A stretch of 64,000 bases of DNA from Ophiura sarsii (GCA_035610835.1 CM069441.1:105893606-105957605); one strand, 5' to 3'. Counted from the first letter of the stretch, positions 21,901-33,767 are shown. Numbers and translations are program-made. The notes: generated by a model not told the origin, from the letters alone.

Positions 21901-22525
21901 TGGTACAGGTACTGTCACTACCACAAATGGTAACTCTCCTACCCAAATGTTAACTACATGTGCTTTATAACTTAAAATGCAGAAAAAAATATATGCAACC
22001 AGGCATCGAAAAAAGAAACCTCCCAGTTCTACAGGCGAACGAACCTCTCAGGTTGGGTCGGTGGGTTGGACATTTTCCCTCCAAAATGACCATACATTTT
22101 TGTTTTAATCTGTAACAATTTTGCCATTTTTTGATGGTATTCATTTGCATGTAAAAATGTGTTCTCAAATTTCTTTAAAAATGGGTCTGTCCGACCTGTA
22201 GAACAGAGGGTTTTTTTGTCGCCTTATGGGGTAATTCATGTACACATAACACCAATTGACATACAATTGGAAATCAATTGAGAACGGTATCTTAAACAAG
22301 TGTTGATCTAGTTTCCACTACAAAAGTATCAGTTTTTTAAAGATAGATTGGTCTGCTGATATTGAAACAAACCACAAAAGCAATCATTTCTAGTATTTGT
22401 GTCTAGTATTAGCCTACAGGCCTCTAAATACAAAATCTGACACAAATTGTTATTGTGACATTCCACACGTAACCAGAAATGCAACGCATTTGCGCATGAA
22501 ACTGTGTCGCACTTGCACATATTAA

Positions 22526-23242
22526 CCCTTTGAACCTGACGCTCCTCTTAAGCGGCATAAGTGTATGTGTACTGTATTCCCGGGAAGACGGTGTAGCGGT
22601 TTTGACCTATGTGTACCAAATACCCGACCGAGCCGGTCCAACAGCCCACGTATTATGCCTAATGGTGTTTATTTACATTGCTAGATGACTGGTGCAACTA
22701 GACAAAGTGGTTAAAAGTTTGAAGTTCATGTTTGTTGACATCTACCAAGTGTTTTAGTCAGTAAAATGTGCACGCACCATACTTTTCGAGTCGAAAATAC
22801 ATGGAAATATGGCGCCGAGATCATACTTCAAGTCAAGTTTTGAACATGTTGGATGATATTGATACTGCTGAAGATTTGTTTAGATGATAGTTCTGGAATT
22901 TCAGATGATTTTGAGACTGAATCTGATGAATATTGACGACGGATATGGACATCGACGACCAGCCATAGCTTTTCATGTAGGCGGTAATGTACATGTACAG
23001 GTGATATAAACATGAGTTTTGGGGTGCAAAATGTCACAATTGTTATTTATTTTTGTCCTGAAAGCATTATCCAAGTAAACTGTTATTGTTTGCATGTGAT
23101 TTTATAACATTACAGATGATTCTGAGCAAGTTTAGTATTGTTTTATCCATTTCCTGCAAAAATCAATTTTTGTGTGTGTTATACCCACAAAATGGCTAGG
23201 GTGAGGGGTACACACTGACTGGCATAGCCAGGGTTCAAAGGG
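22526..23242 (+). mobile_element. TTAA-flanked piggyBac-like element, 717 bp, with decayed transposase start
   Basis: TTAA at 22522-22525 and 23243-23246, with ends ccctttgaacctgac and ccagggttcaaaggg. They match the element at 4122-4632. From about 22848 the plus strand encodes DDIDTAEDLF and, one base shifted, DDSSGISDDFETESDEY. That acidic stretch is like the N-terminus of piggyBac-type transposases. Frameshift and stops mean it is dead, and the rest of the transposase is absent. Confidence 0.75.
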
Positions 23243-23341
23243 TTAACATATGTTTATAAAACATCCCACCAACATGTTCAATCCCTTCTTATTTCTAAAT
23301 ATGTGGTCCAGATAGACTTGACAGTTTCAAATTACCATTAA

Positions 23342-25516
23342 TTACTGCCCGTTTGTCGTTGGAATGGTGACTTCTTTCAAAACGTGAGTTAAATGTATAC
23401 CTTCTGGGAGCAATCCTAAAGCTAAAATGGCATCTTCTTCATCCATGGTAGAGACTGTTCCTGTGGTAGACAATGTTGTCATATTCACTGTTGTAGAGGG
23501 GATTGATGTGACAGTGTCCTGTTGGATTAACGTTTCAGCTGTTGAAGAGACTGGTGGATTAATAGCAATATCTACTGGGAATAAACCTTCTGCAGCATTT
23601 TTGATCATCTCTACAGCAGTCGCGACTTCTGGGCTTGGCTCTTGTTGCTGGATATCTTTGGCAGGCTCTTCTTGATGAATGTAAGAACCGGGCGAGAAAT
23701 ATTTCAAATGGAATTTGTTCATGTGATCTTCACATTTTGCTCTGGTACGGAACTTTTTTCTGCAATGTCCACATTCGAATGTAGCTTCCTGTAAATGCAA
23801 TCTTTTTGCGTGCTTTGTGACGTTTCTACTGACGTCCGATGAAAAGTCGCATTTGTCACAGTGAAATCTTTTCTTTTCCACCAACTGCACACCATCTTTG
23901 TGCAGACGCTTGTGCATCTTCAAACTTTGCGCACTGGCAAATGACATGCTGCATGTATCGCAGGTGAAAATATCACTGTTTCCACTGTGTTTAACCACGT
24001 AATGTCGCTTCAAGGTCTGGTTGCGTATGGCCCGGTATCCGCACAGTTCACACTCAAACTTGTATTCAGCGGTGTGCAATTTCATGTGAAACCTTAATCC
24101 ATCTTTTCTGTTGAAATCCTTCCCGCACTTGTCACACACATAAGGGCGTTCCCCTGTGTGTATTCTCTCGTGGGTAAGCCGTGACTTTGTCAGGGCAAAA
24201 GATTTGTCACAGTGGCGGCATTTGTACGGTTTCAATTTTAAATGCACTGCATCTACATGTTTTTTCAAGGCCATTTTGAAGGCTGTGCCGTAATCGCAGT
24301 TTGATTCTGTACACCTGAAAGGTTTAATATCACTGTGAACCATTTTATGTCGCCTCAAAGCCGCATTTGTTGGATAAGCGCCCCCACACAGCTCACACAT
24401 GTGATTTTTCTCAATTGGTTTACGCTCCTTCTTCTCCAAGTGAATATCTTTCATATGTCGTTTCAATGTGCGTTCCTTAGTGGTCTTGAACTTTGTACAC
24501 ATTGTACAGTATATATAGTCACCCGAGTGGACTCTCACATGGGCTCGCAAGTCTTCTCCTCGGATGAAGCCTCTCCCGCAGGTCTCACACACATAAGGTC
24601 GTACTCCAGTGTGTATCATCTCGTGTCGTACCAAATCTCTCTTGTCTTTGAATTCTCGGTCACAATACAGATGGCTACATTTAAAAGGCTGCCTACCCTC
24701 TTTTTCTCCATGTGTTGTCTCCATATGTCTTGCCAGCCAGTTTTTCCTGGAGGACACTTTATTGCAAAGTGTGCATATTTCAACAGGTTTGTTATTGATG
24801 ATAATATCGTGCTGTCCCCGTAAGTGTGTCTTAATACCCTGCACTCTGTTGAATCGCTTATTGCAAATGCTGCACATGTACGCTTCTGCAATACGCGCAT
24901 TCTTTGTGTGAGAGGCCGCGTGTCTTAAAAACTTACCAACATTATCAAACTCTTTTTGGCAAAATATACAAGCAACAAAACCACTCTCATCTCCTTGATT
25001 GCCTACCAACTCCAGCACATCTGGAGCTAATAGAGTCTTTTCAATGAAGCGATCAGATTCAGATCTCTTAATACCAGTCTTATCATCCCCTACCATAACT
25101 TCACCTTTCCCTTCATCTTCATCATCTATCTCCTCCTCCATACCCTCTGGTACATAATCATCCTCATTGTTATCATCACTCCCATCATCGCTTTGGCTAT
25201 GAGCATCCAAACCACCATCTTCCATTTCAACATCAACACATTCTATTTTAATATCTACAAATGCATCATCATCGACACTTACATCCCCATCATCATCTAC
25301 CTTCATCTTGGCCGCCAACCTTGAGCTTCTCTTCACCCCTGGCTCTTGCTGCACCTTGGTAGCCTCACTGTTTCTTATCCTGGTAGATATTGTCTTGTTA
25401 CAAAACCCACAACGGTTGGCCGCCACTTCTTTCTTTGTCATCAATTTTTCCATATGTTCTTTAGCGTCTCTTACTCGCATCTCTCCACAAGGTTTACAGA
25501 AGTTCAACTTCCCCAT
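23342..25516 (-). CDS. C2H2 zinc-finger protein, 14 fingers, single exon
   Basis: The 724-residue protein is read from ATG at 25516, whose context CACCATGG is a strong Kozak match. The frame is open for seven further codons upstream but has no ATG there. Residues 6-40 hold two CxxC pairs (FCKPCG, RCGFCNK) of unknown fold. Residues 74-145 are strongly acidic (Asp/Glu runs), and 183-603 hold 14 C2H2 fingers. Examples are YKCRHCDKSFALTKSRLTHE followed by the classical linker HTGERP, and the less canonical HTGVRP and HSDIKP linkers. The C-terminal 118 residues are Thr/Ser/Glu-rich. Several variable linkers and CxxC-x12-H-x4-H spacings resemble ZNF proteins of invertebrate families rather than KRAB types. 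It probably acts as a nuclear DNA-binding regulator; the target is unknown. No intron interrupts the frame. The stop TAA is at 23342-23344. Confidence 0.9.
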   Translation of the reverse strand: MGKLNFCKPCGEMRVRDAKEHMEKLMTKKEVAANRCGFCNKTISTRIRNSEATKVQQEPGVKRSSRLAAKMKVDDDGDVSVDDDAFVDIKIECVDVEMEDGGLDAHSQSDDGSDDNNEDDYVPEGMEEEIDDEDEGKGEVMVGDDKTGIKRSESDRFIEKTLLAPDVLELVGNQGDESGFVACIFCQKEFDNVGKFLRHAASHTKNARIAEAYMCSICNKRFNRVQGIKTHLRGQHDIIINNKPVEICTLCNKVSSRKNWLARHMETTHGEKEGRQPFKCSHLYCDREFKDKRDLVRHEMIHTGVRPYVCETCGRGFIRGEDLRAHVRVHSGDYIYCTMCTKFKTTKERTLKRHMKDIHLEKKERKPIEKNHMCELCGGAYPTNAALRRHKMVHSDIKPFRCTESNCDYGTAFKMALKKHVDAVHLKLKPYKCRHCDKSFALTKSRLTHERIHTGERPYVCDKCGKDFNRKDGLRFHMKLHTAEYKFECELCGYRAIRNQTLKRHYVVKHSGNSDIFTCDTCSMSFASAQSLKMHKRLHKDGVQLVEKKRFHCDKCDFSSDVSRNVTKHAKRLHLQEATFECGHCRKKFRTRAKCEDHMNKFHLKYFSPGSYIHQEEPAKDIQQQEPSPEVATAVEMIKNAAEGLFPVDIAINPPVSSTAETLIQQDTVTSIPSTTVNMTTLSTTGTVSTMDEEDAILALGLLPEGIHLTHVLKEVTIPTTNGQ

Positions 25517-25783
25517 GGTGTTATAATAAGTTTTCAACTTGACTATCTATAAATGTTATCACCATGGGTTTTTTAATGGTTCTATGGTCAATTCCAATAA
25601 TTTGTGAAGTCCATGTGCAATGCCACGATACTGTGAGACTGGGAATCCTGCAAGTAGTAGAAAAGATAAACATGTAATGAGTTTATGAAGGCAAGATTCC
25701 AAAATGATGACAGTGCTTAATAAATGAGGGGGGTTACCAACGAAATAATGAAAAGCCATGGTAATTACGCTGGGCAGTGAAAG

Positions 25784-25800
25784 CCCCCCCCCCCCCCCCC
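25784..25800. repeat. Poly(C) tract, 17 bp
   Basis: Uninterrupted C run on the plus strand. One of seven long C runs in the window, all in the same orientation. Confidence 0.95.
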
Positions 25801-26060
25801 ATCACTTCAGGAGCCAACCATTAGGGGTAAAAGGGTTAATTTCTGTGCGAAAGCCCACCACTCAAACTCTTCGAAAGTGTTTCTTAATTTATCCATTTAA
25901 GTACCCAGTAAGGTTACACATGAGAAACTGTAAATCTAATGCAGTCAGCAGATTTTTTTTTCGATTCTTTTTTTCTCATCAATTTAGACCTGATCTTGAA
26001 TTGTTTGGCCAGGTATAGAAGCACAAATACAAGTTTCTTGTAGGTACAAGCATCCTAAAC

Positions 26061-26774
26061 TAAACTCCTAAAAAAAGTTCGGAAAGTTTTTCAGTCACCA
26101 ATTTTCCAGATATTTTGTAATGTATTCATATTGTGTTTCCTCTCTATGAAAAGCTGATGTGTACCTCTTTCCAACGATACCCCATTTGTAGCAATCACTT
26201 TTTTCAGTGCTCAGCAACTTGCTTGATAACATGGGGAGGTCACAATCTGAATGTGCCAAAACTGTCACTATTTCGTGCTCAAAGGAACAACTGTGTCGTT
26301 AGATCACTGAAGTGTTACATTGACAACTGCTGTGTAGAGTGATGCTCTATTGACTTCTGAGCACAAAATAGTGATGATTCTGGCACATTCAGATTGTGAC
26401 CTCCCCATGTTCTCAAGCAATTTGCTGGGCACTGAAACAAGTGATTGCTACAAATGAGGTACTGTAAAAGCTGACATTTTTAATTTAATTTAATTTAATT
26501 TAATTTTTTAATTTCAAGCTTTTCACAGAAAATATTTTTTCCGCGAAAATTATAACACAAGAAAATATTGTTTTTAACATTCATTGCAGTGCATAAGGTC
26601 GCCCGTGAAAATAACAATTTGCGAAATGTCTATGATATCAAAATGCGCAAAAATATTGGCTTTTACAGTATCGTTGGAAAGAGGAACACAGAGGAAACAC
26701 AATATGAATACATTACGAAATATTTGGAAAACTGGTGATTGAAAACACTTTCCAATCTTTTTTTTAAGAGTTTA
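26061..26774. mobile_element. Long foldback element (~250-bp arms) with inner MITE
   Basis: The left arm starts taaactcctaaaaaaagttc and the right arm ends with its inverse, aagagttta. The arms stay complementary through cattcatattgtgtttcct, aatcacttttttcagtgctc and ggggaggtcacaatctgaat to a centre near 26330. The right arm is interrupted by the TA-flanked MITE at 26462-26668. Confidence 0.85.
26462..26668. mobile_element. TA-flanked MITE, 207 bp (CTGTAAAAGC ends)
   Basis: Ends ctgtaaaagc and gcttttacag, with TA on both sides. Removing it gives aatgaggtatcgttgg, which matches the complementary arm of the host foldback, so the insertion is proved. It contains a short AATTT repeat (26482-26510). 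Confidence 0.85.
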
Positions 26775-26889
26775 TATGCTATATACACATGGAAAAAAGT
26801 ATCGCACCACTGCTTTTTTTTGTAAAGTGCAAATGTGGCCTCGAATTTTGCCAGCATGGTGTGATATTAAGCATCATTTGTTTGCGTAA

Positions 26890-27426
26890 GCTGTCCAACA
26901 AAATGTTGTGCAATAAAAGGGCCACATTTTAGTTTGTGACGTAATCGATGTAATGTTTTTTCAAGGCCAAGGGGAAAATGCATGTTTTTGTCCAAAAACA
27001 TGCATGGAAAAAGTTTGGGTATAACGCGATATTGAGAGGCCCGATGATTAATCTCTAAAGTTGTAATCTTTGGTAACACAATTAAGTATTCCAAGGTCAA
27101 AGGTCATCTGGGGTCAAATTAAACCAAAAAAACTCCCTTTTTTGTACGCCCAACGGTTATGGGGTGTAAGGTCAAAATAGGTCAAATTTTAAAGAAGTTC
27201 AAATGACAAAAGCAATATCGCGAAGGTGTTGACCTAGGTCAAATAAACAAAAACAAAATCAACGGTGACTAATATAATGACTATTTTAAGTTTTTAAAGT
27301 CTATTCAATATCGCGTTATACCCAAACTTGTTTCATGAATGTTTTTGGACAAAATCATGCATTTTCCCCTTGGCCTTGAAAAACATTACATCGATTACGT
27401 CACAAAAAAATGTGGCCCTTTTGTTG
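26890..27426. mobile_element. Foldback element running into the assembly gap
   Basis: The left arm (about 26893-27033) contains aaaagggccacattttagtt and gggtataacgcgatattgag. The right arm (about 27308-27426) is the inverse, ending just before the N run. About 270 bp separate the arms. The gap begins where the right arm should end. Confidence 0.8.
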
Positions 27427-27526
27427 NNNNNNNNNNNNNNNNNNNNNNNNNNNNNNNNNNNNNNNNNNNNNNNNNNNNNNNNNNNNNNNNNNNNNNNNNN
27501 NNNNNNNNNNNNNNNNNNNNNNNNNN
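27427..27526. other. Assembly gap (100 N)
   Basis: Exactly 100 N, the usual placeholder for a gap of unknown size. Any reading frame across it is meaningless. Confidence 0.99.
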
Positions 27527-27702
27527 TTGGAAATAAAGTGATATCTTTTCAACCAAAAATCGGTCAAAAGTACCCACCAAATCGCACCAAATGGCTTCGA
27601 AAATTGAAAAAAATTGAGCGCTGAGGGTGGCACCTTTGTACTTAGCACATCACTAACAAAAATGCATTTACAATTCAATTTATTTTTTGGACAGCCAATA
27701 GT

Positions 27703-27751
27703 CCCCCCCCCCCCCCCCCCCCCCCGCCCCCCCCCCCCCCCCCCCCCCCCC
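27703..27751. repeat. Poly(C) tract, 49 bp with one G
   Basis: C run interrupted by a single G at 27726. The longest homopolymer of the window, 177 bp from the N gap. Confidence 0.95.
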
Positions 27752-28640
27752 ATCAAAATTAGAGTAAAATACAGATCTATGTTCATAATGAATTAAGTCA
27801 TTTTTTCAGCAAGACCAGCAGCCCAAGAGAACTGTGCAATAGGTATGTTTTTGGTAATCAGACTAAATTAATATACTTGGAGAAGGCGAAAACAGTAGCT
27901 GAATGGTAGCCTAAATCGTGACACTTAAATTGTTATAGTGTGTTGGTTTGTATGCACGTTCTGGAAAATGTGCATTCTAAATCGTAACCCATATTAAGAC
28001 GATAAATTTGCTACTGTACAGTATACTCTGATCCCCGATAGATTTACTCTTTAATGTTGTGAACCATGGCAAGTCCCACCTGCAGAAACTAAGAAAGTCA
28101 TACTAAAAAACTAGAAATGTTTGCAAATTTAAAATTGTGTGAATCAGCGACACTGGCCTTATCAAATGGCATTAAACATTTTGGGAAATGTAAACTTCCA
28201 CGCATGTTTGCAGGGCAAATTGGAAAATGTCTGTGGCATGAATTTTTTGCAAGTGATCCACAGAAAATTTGCAAATCTAAAAATGCACAAAAACATTTTT
28301 GGTTAATAAACAGTAACCCTCTCAGGATAGTGACCTTTGGATTGAGTGTCACACATCAGTGAACAGTGATTGCCACATAGAGCAAGTGACTATATTTTAT
28401 AAATGGCCTATTCAACTATTTCAATCAATAATTCAGTACACAGTGTTAAAACTGTTATAATGTATTTTGCACCATTGAAGATTTTAAAACATCTTTATTT
28501 TACGGTCCTATAGTGAGACTGGGAGTACAATTTACCAATATTTGTTAACCAAGAATAATGATTGATCAGTCACTACAGGCCCTAATTAAATTATGTTCCA
28601 GAATTATGTATGCTTTGTGTCAGGTTGTTTTGGGTTAATG
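27752..28640. other. Non-coding, no gene seen
   Basis: AT-rich with only short overlapping frames on both strands (28098-28362), which do not resemble proteins and lack splice sites of quality. Confidence 0.4.
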
Positions 28641-28811
28641 CAGTGGTTCCCAACCTTTTTCTGGTGGTGACCCCATTCCAGAAACCAGCATCAGAACGCG
28701 ACCCCTCACAGAACAAAGTCATGTGTGTTATGAATATGATACAACATTATAATTAATGTTATTTTTCGTGGAATTAGGCTAGTCTGCGACCCCATGGGAT
28801 GGGAACCACAT
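28641..28811. mobile_element. hAT-type MITE, 171 bp, perfect 8-bp TSD
   Basis: Left end cagtggttcccaaccttttt, right end gggatgggaaccacat. The exact 8-bp duplication ggttaatg is at 28633-28640 and 28812-28819. The CAGTGGTTCCCAACC end is the common hAT type. Confidence 0.93.
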
Positions 28812-29229
28812 GGTTAATGCATAGTTTAGTTTCTTTAAAATTGCAAAATTGAGTAAAATGTATGACTGAATTCCTATAATTAAGTAGCCTCACCAATTAG
28901 TTTAATTCATAAAAATTAATGCCAAAATAATAATAATAGTTCAACATTCATGAACATTTTTTGTTCCAATGCCCCAATTACAGGGTGCCCCAAAAGTGTT
29001 GAAATCTTTTTATATAAAGCTGTATATATCTCCAGTCAAATATTAATTCACAGTATAGAAATAAAATCATAATTGAATAGAGGATTTTTTTTTTTTTTTT
29101 TGGTACCAATAACACAATAACAGCTATCTGTGTAAAGTACAGATGGGTAATCGATGCAGATAAATGTTTTATAGCCTCAGTTTGGGAAAAGTATGCAAAC
29201 AAATTATTCATAGTGTCGTCAAGTGTGTT

Positions 29230-29325
29230 AGTGTGATAGACCTGGCAGAGAATTCTTTGGGTCTATTCACTGACCCATTCAAGTGGAAGATCCCGGGTTC
29301 AAATCCTGGCTGGTATTCCGAAATG
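29230..29325 (+). repeat. Possible tRNA-derived SINE head
   Basis: The stretch gatcccgggttcaaatcctg is a good B box (29291-29309). Upstream, gtgtgatagacctggcagag could be an A-box remnant. It is incomplete as a tRNA. Confidence 0.35.
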
Positions 29326-29951
29326 TTGATGGTATCAGTTAATTATTACAAATGGTACATGGCACAGTGGCCTGTGTTTTATATTATTTTATGCATGAAA
29401 ATTGTGCGCCCATGTCAAAAATTGTGCATGTAAAGATGGTATACTATTTAAATTACATTCTGGGCATAATGTTTATTATTTTCCCGGATTATCTAGGCCT
29501 ACTTTAAATTGTTGACATGTTAGGGCTACGTAGTTACAAATAAAAATGTTTCATATATAATCAAAAATTTCCGAGATGCAATTGAGCAAATTTTAATTTA
29601 CCGCCCGCCCTAGAAATGGTTTGTCCCGGCCAGTTTACTGTTGGGCCTTTGTTACGCGTTCCATGCATGCGTGATTGGCGTCTCGCCGCCACAACCACTC
29701 CTAGTCTCCTTCCCTATCATACTTCATCTTCAATAGGAATATTGTTGATTCTAACAAAAGTTTAAATGTATAAAACGCTTTGAATGGTGTTTAGCAGACA
29801 TTTGCATTGGAAATTGCAGTTGAATATCATGCCAAATGAGGGCGTTTTACAATAGATTTGTCAAAAATCGCCAACATTCTAGCAGGCATACTGTATGTAA
29901 AACACTATAATTTGCGCTAGGTCGTATCCAGGACTGTTTTGATGGGAGGGG

Positions 29952-30287
29952 CAGGGGTAGAATTTCGGCGCGAATCCGCTTATAGATTCGCTTGAAGATT
30001 CGCGCAAAATCACTACCGGGTGAATCCAGGTGCATTCGCGCGCGCAAAAAAAAATCTTCTTCTAAGTCCAAAACAGGACCTTAGATGACTGGTATTTGAC
30101 CCTTAGTCAACAAACATGCCGAATTTGGAAGTTGTGCAAGCTTATAGCCTTATTCTTGATATTATTTTCATTAATTTCGCAATAATCCATGGATTCTCAA
30201 AATTGGCGAGAATCCATGGATTCTCGCAAAATCCTTCCGCGAGAATCCTAACAGATTCGCGCGGTTGGTTACGAAATTCTACCCCTG
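29952..30287. mobile_element. CAGGGGTAGA-ended MITE, 336 bp
   Basis: Ends caggggtagaatttcg and cgaaattctacccctg are perfect inverted repeats. The interior has repeated gattcgcg, tggattctcgc and gaatccatggattct motifs. A truncated relative is at about 56343-56520, sharing caaaacaggaccttagatga. The ends look hAT-like, but no clean 8-bp duplication is seen. Confidence 0.8.
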
Positions 30288-30439
30288 GAGGGGGCAAATA
30301 TTGTATCTTTGTGAGCAGAGCGAGCGACCAATGGGTGGAGTCATAAAAACATCCGGGCAAAATGTATCATTTATAACACTAAAAATTGATCCAGTATGAC
30401 GTTTTTAACGTCCCCCACATAATATTTGGTGTGGTTCGA

Positions 30440-30850
30440 GACTATTTTTATAAACTAAAATGGTCATGGAAAACTTTCCTGAAGCTATCTTGCTCAGCTT
30501 GAATGATGAAACATTGAAACTAATACACACAAAGCGCGCACAAATTGGCATTTGTAACACTTAAAACGTCCAGTATGAAGTTTTTAACAACCTTCGCATA
30601 ATATTTAGAATATTTACAGTGGTTTGAGACCCATTATAATGTTGAAATCTGTAGGAAAAATTAGCGTGAATCCAGCAAAAAATCTTAGTATTTTTACGAA
30701 AATAGTCCAGCAAAAACATATCTGACGCCCTTTTGTTAAGGTTGAATTATAAAACATTGAAAGATTGAAACTAATACTGTACATTACATGTACGTGCAAA
30801 GCGCGCAACATTGGCATTTTTAACACTAAAAAGGTCTGTATTTGGGGACG
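30440..30850. repeat. Two dispersed units of the ~100-bp satellite-like repeat
   Basis: ctaaaatggtcatggaaaac, then aagctatcttgctcagctt and cacaaagcgcgcacaaattg (30455-30545). A second partial unit at 30740-30835 has gcaaagcgcgcaacattggc. Both match the array at 10766-11690. Confidence 0.7.
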
Positions 30851-31069
30851 TGACCCTGTAAATATGTACCCCCCCCCCCCCACCTATGCCTCTACATGTA
30901 GCCTACCCTTCCTCCTCCCCTACTTCCTTCTCTTTCTCTTGTTCTCCTCTTCATCATTTTTTTTTTCTCTTACTCTTTTTTTAATGAGGGGGAGGGTGGG
31001 GGCATGACCTGCTGGGCCACTGACTTTGTGAGTAGGCCTACTGGTATTCAATTTTGCAAATCCCCATCC

Positions 31070-31250
31070 CTTACAAAATTTGCGAAAAGGTGCATTATCC
31101 CTAACCGGTGTGGCTACATGTCTTTGTGCATAATCGGGAAAAAGTACTATATTTTTGACCCGAAAAATCACCCAGCACCCCCGAGATTCGATCGCGGGAC
31201 CATCCGCACCCAAGTCTGTCACTCTACCAACTGAGCTAAACTCCCAGCGC
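31070..31250 (-). mobile_element. tRNA-derived SINE, minus strand
   Basis: Read on the minus strand from about 31247: gggagtttagctcagttggt (A box tagctcagttgg), then gagtgacagacttgggtgcg, then ggtcccgcgatcgaatctcg (B box). A non-tRNA body follows down to about 31070. The anticodon-arm part resembles tRNA-Pro(TGG), but the stems do not all pair. No stop-free gene overlaps; the frames here are by-products. Confidence 0.65.
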
Positions 31251-32459
31251 ATTATGGGCCATTCCACAAAAATGGGACCACTTGGGTTTTTATCATTCTT
31301 TGATCCGGGAAATCTTACTGCAAGTATATCACAATGTTTATTAATATTATGGTAAAACTCGATTAAGTTCTACTCAGAACACCATGGTTTGCCATACTTT
31401 AAATGACATTATCAGGTTCATATGTGTACTGAAAGGCCCTCAAAACCACCAAAACACTGTTTCCACAGCTCGATATCTCAATTTTATGCTGCTGAATTTA
31501 ATTCTCAATTCAAGTTTTTGTAATATATATTTTGGTACGAGTAAATGTAGCAAACGTATCAAACCAAAATATAAAGGCATTTAGTTCTGCCTACATTAAT
31601 CTTAACGTGCACTTTTAATATCAAATGAACTTTCCACGAAATGTGTGTAATTTCCGATATCCGCACAGCTAGCATTCCAACATAAACTGAATGTATTCAA
31701 TTTGCAATCGTTTATGAACAATCCCCTAGTAAACCCACCACGCTATTAAAATTATATCACCTCGTAAGTCTCTGGCGCATCATTTGGGCTATAAAAAATG
31801 TTGAAGTTCAGTATTTCAAACGACTGTTTTAAGCTTGTGAACTCCGTTAATGGATATAAGTAGTTGTATTCTGTTACCGTATAAAATGTAATATATTATA
31901 GGTCCAATGTTTTTCTCACCATTTGTGTTGAAAAAAATAGAAATGCAACCATAGCTTGCAGAAGGTCCGAAAAGGGATGAAAATTTAAAAGGCATTATCG
32001 TGAACGGCGTTATCCTGTAAAGTGTTATCACCCTCATTTGAAGAAAACATTGCAAGAGCACAATCTTTCTTCTTTGGAAAATCTTTGAGAAGTCTAGATA
32101 CAGCAGCGAAACATTGAAAACAGTGAGTTTGCTTCTTCTTTTGTGTTCTATATAACGCATTTCACTTGTGAACCAAACGGTTTCTTCTAGAATATGCTGT
32201 AAGTGTAAATATATGGCTCGTAGTCCACATATGAGTGTTTACTACCGCGCTACACATAGCCAAATCGCTATATTTAGCAAGTATTGAGCATGTGCTTTGT
32301 TTTCTTCAGGGTTATTTCGCGTGTGTATGTCAGGATAACCATGGATAACGCTGTTCACAGGGATAACGGAATTTAACCTAAAATGTCCATGGATATCAAT
32401 CAAAAAAAGAGAACAACTTCACAATATGCGATGCAGTGTGCATGTAATTTAATACTTGT
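31251..32459. other. Non-coding, no supported gene
   Basis: The minus-strand frame at 31816-32160 has a possible donor (ACAAATG|GTGAGA at 31917), but no matching acceptor with an open frame or recognisable motif. Short GATAACG repeats occur near 31990-32010 and 32330-32370. Confidence 0.4.
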
Positions 32460-33669
32460 GGGCAATTCCAAGCAAATGTCAACCAAATAGCCAAAATTTC
32501 AAATGTGCATCCAAAGTTGAATTCTATGCCTATAATGTAGGCAAGAGTCCAAAGTTCAGGAATTTTTAGTTTGTTTAGTGATACTATGTTTTTTGATGTA
32601 TAAACTAGCTAATTAGCATAAATTTGCATATTTGCAGCTTACAAAATCAGTGAAAAGGCTTGTTTTTATTTATTCCATATCTTTTAGACACATACATGTA
32701 GGTATGATGTTTAAATAAATGTCAGGCACAATAGTAGTACTGATGGGAAAAGTTTTGATATAAATTTAATTTTGATCAATGGCCAATTAGCCTCGTTAAT
32801 CCAGGTAATTAGTATGCATTGCATAATCTCATGTCATTCCGCAACGCAAAAGTACAATTTTTTAGGATAGCAAGAAAAAAAATGTTCCCTATTTTCATTT
32901 AACTATTTTTTCTCTGCACACAATTGACATGCTTCACAATCACCAATTTTTTTGTGGAAAATTCTGTTAATTAATAGCCCTAACGAGCGTTGCGGAATGA
33001 CGTGTTGCGGAATGACGGTGCGGAATGACAAAGGTATTAATCCCTATATTTAGGCAATTTATTGAGCAAATTGTGATATTTTTGTGTACTTGGTATAAGA
33101 TCATCCTTATTTATGATAATTCATTCAAATATGGACTCTAAACTTCTAAAAAAGTTTCAAAATTGATGAAAACTCATAATTTGCTGAATTAGGCAACTTT
33201 GATGTGCAAGCTGTTGAATTCGGCAACTTTATCACAAAATCATGGCTACTTTACCTGTAAATGATGATTTCAATGTGAAAATAGTTGGGTTACTTGTATT
33301 AACGAATTTGTAACATATGAAATGCCACTGATTAATTACTCTTTCTTTTATTTTTTATGCATATTAAAGCATAAAAACATGTTTTTTCTTTTCTCTATGG
33401 AGTTTTGCACACAAATTCACACTGTCATTCCGCAACGTCATTCCGCAACACCTACTTTTATTTTTTGATGACCTACTAGAAATCCATATGCAAATTAGGA
33501 TACTTGGAAGCGCAGTCTAATTTTTTCCCTAGGTTTATTTTTTGAGTATCAATCGCTATTATCAAATAAAGTTGTAAAATGGGGAGTAACTACAAATCTC
33601 TGGGTTTTACACCCAAAAGAAAGTGGATTTTTGTGTGTAAATATTATTCCGCAACGCGTGGAATTGCCC
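32460..33669. mobile_element. 1.2-kb element with seven ATTCCGCAAC motifs, TSD TTGT
   Basis: Ends gggcaattccaagc and gcgtggaattgccc, flanked by TTGT (32456-32459, 33670-33673). The motif attccgcaacg or its complement occurs at about 32836, 32990, 33004, 33017, 33424, 33437 and 33648. There is no coding capacity. Superfamily unknown. Confidence 0.7.
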
Positions 33670-33767
33670 TTGTAGTTAATGTAATGGTACATACCCCTTT
33701 TAAAACAAATCTGCATTGAGACTAATCAATGCGCGTGATAATTTGTTGTTTACCATCATTTTCTTAA

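Noticed and set aside
24335..24911. Plus-strand frames over the zinc-finger gene
   Set aside because: Opposite-strand shadows of the C2H2 finger exon; no motif or splice site.
27328..27786. Frames crossing the N gap
   Set aside because: They run through 100 undefined bases and a poly(C) tract.
31816..32160. Minus-strand 114-codon frame with a GTGAGA donor inside
   Set aside because: No acceptor gives an open exon with fitting phase, and the translation resembles no family I know.
32389..32450. Plus-strand start MDINQKKRTTSQYAMQ
   Set aside because: Too short, no donor of quality, and it runs straight into a transposon end at 32460.
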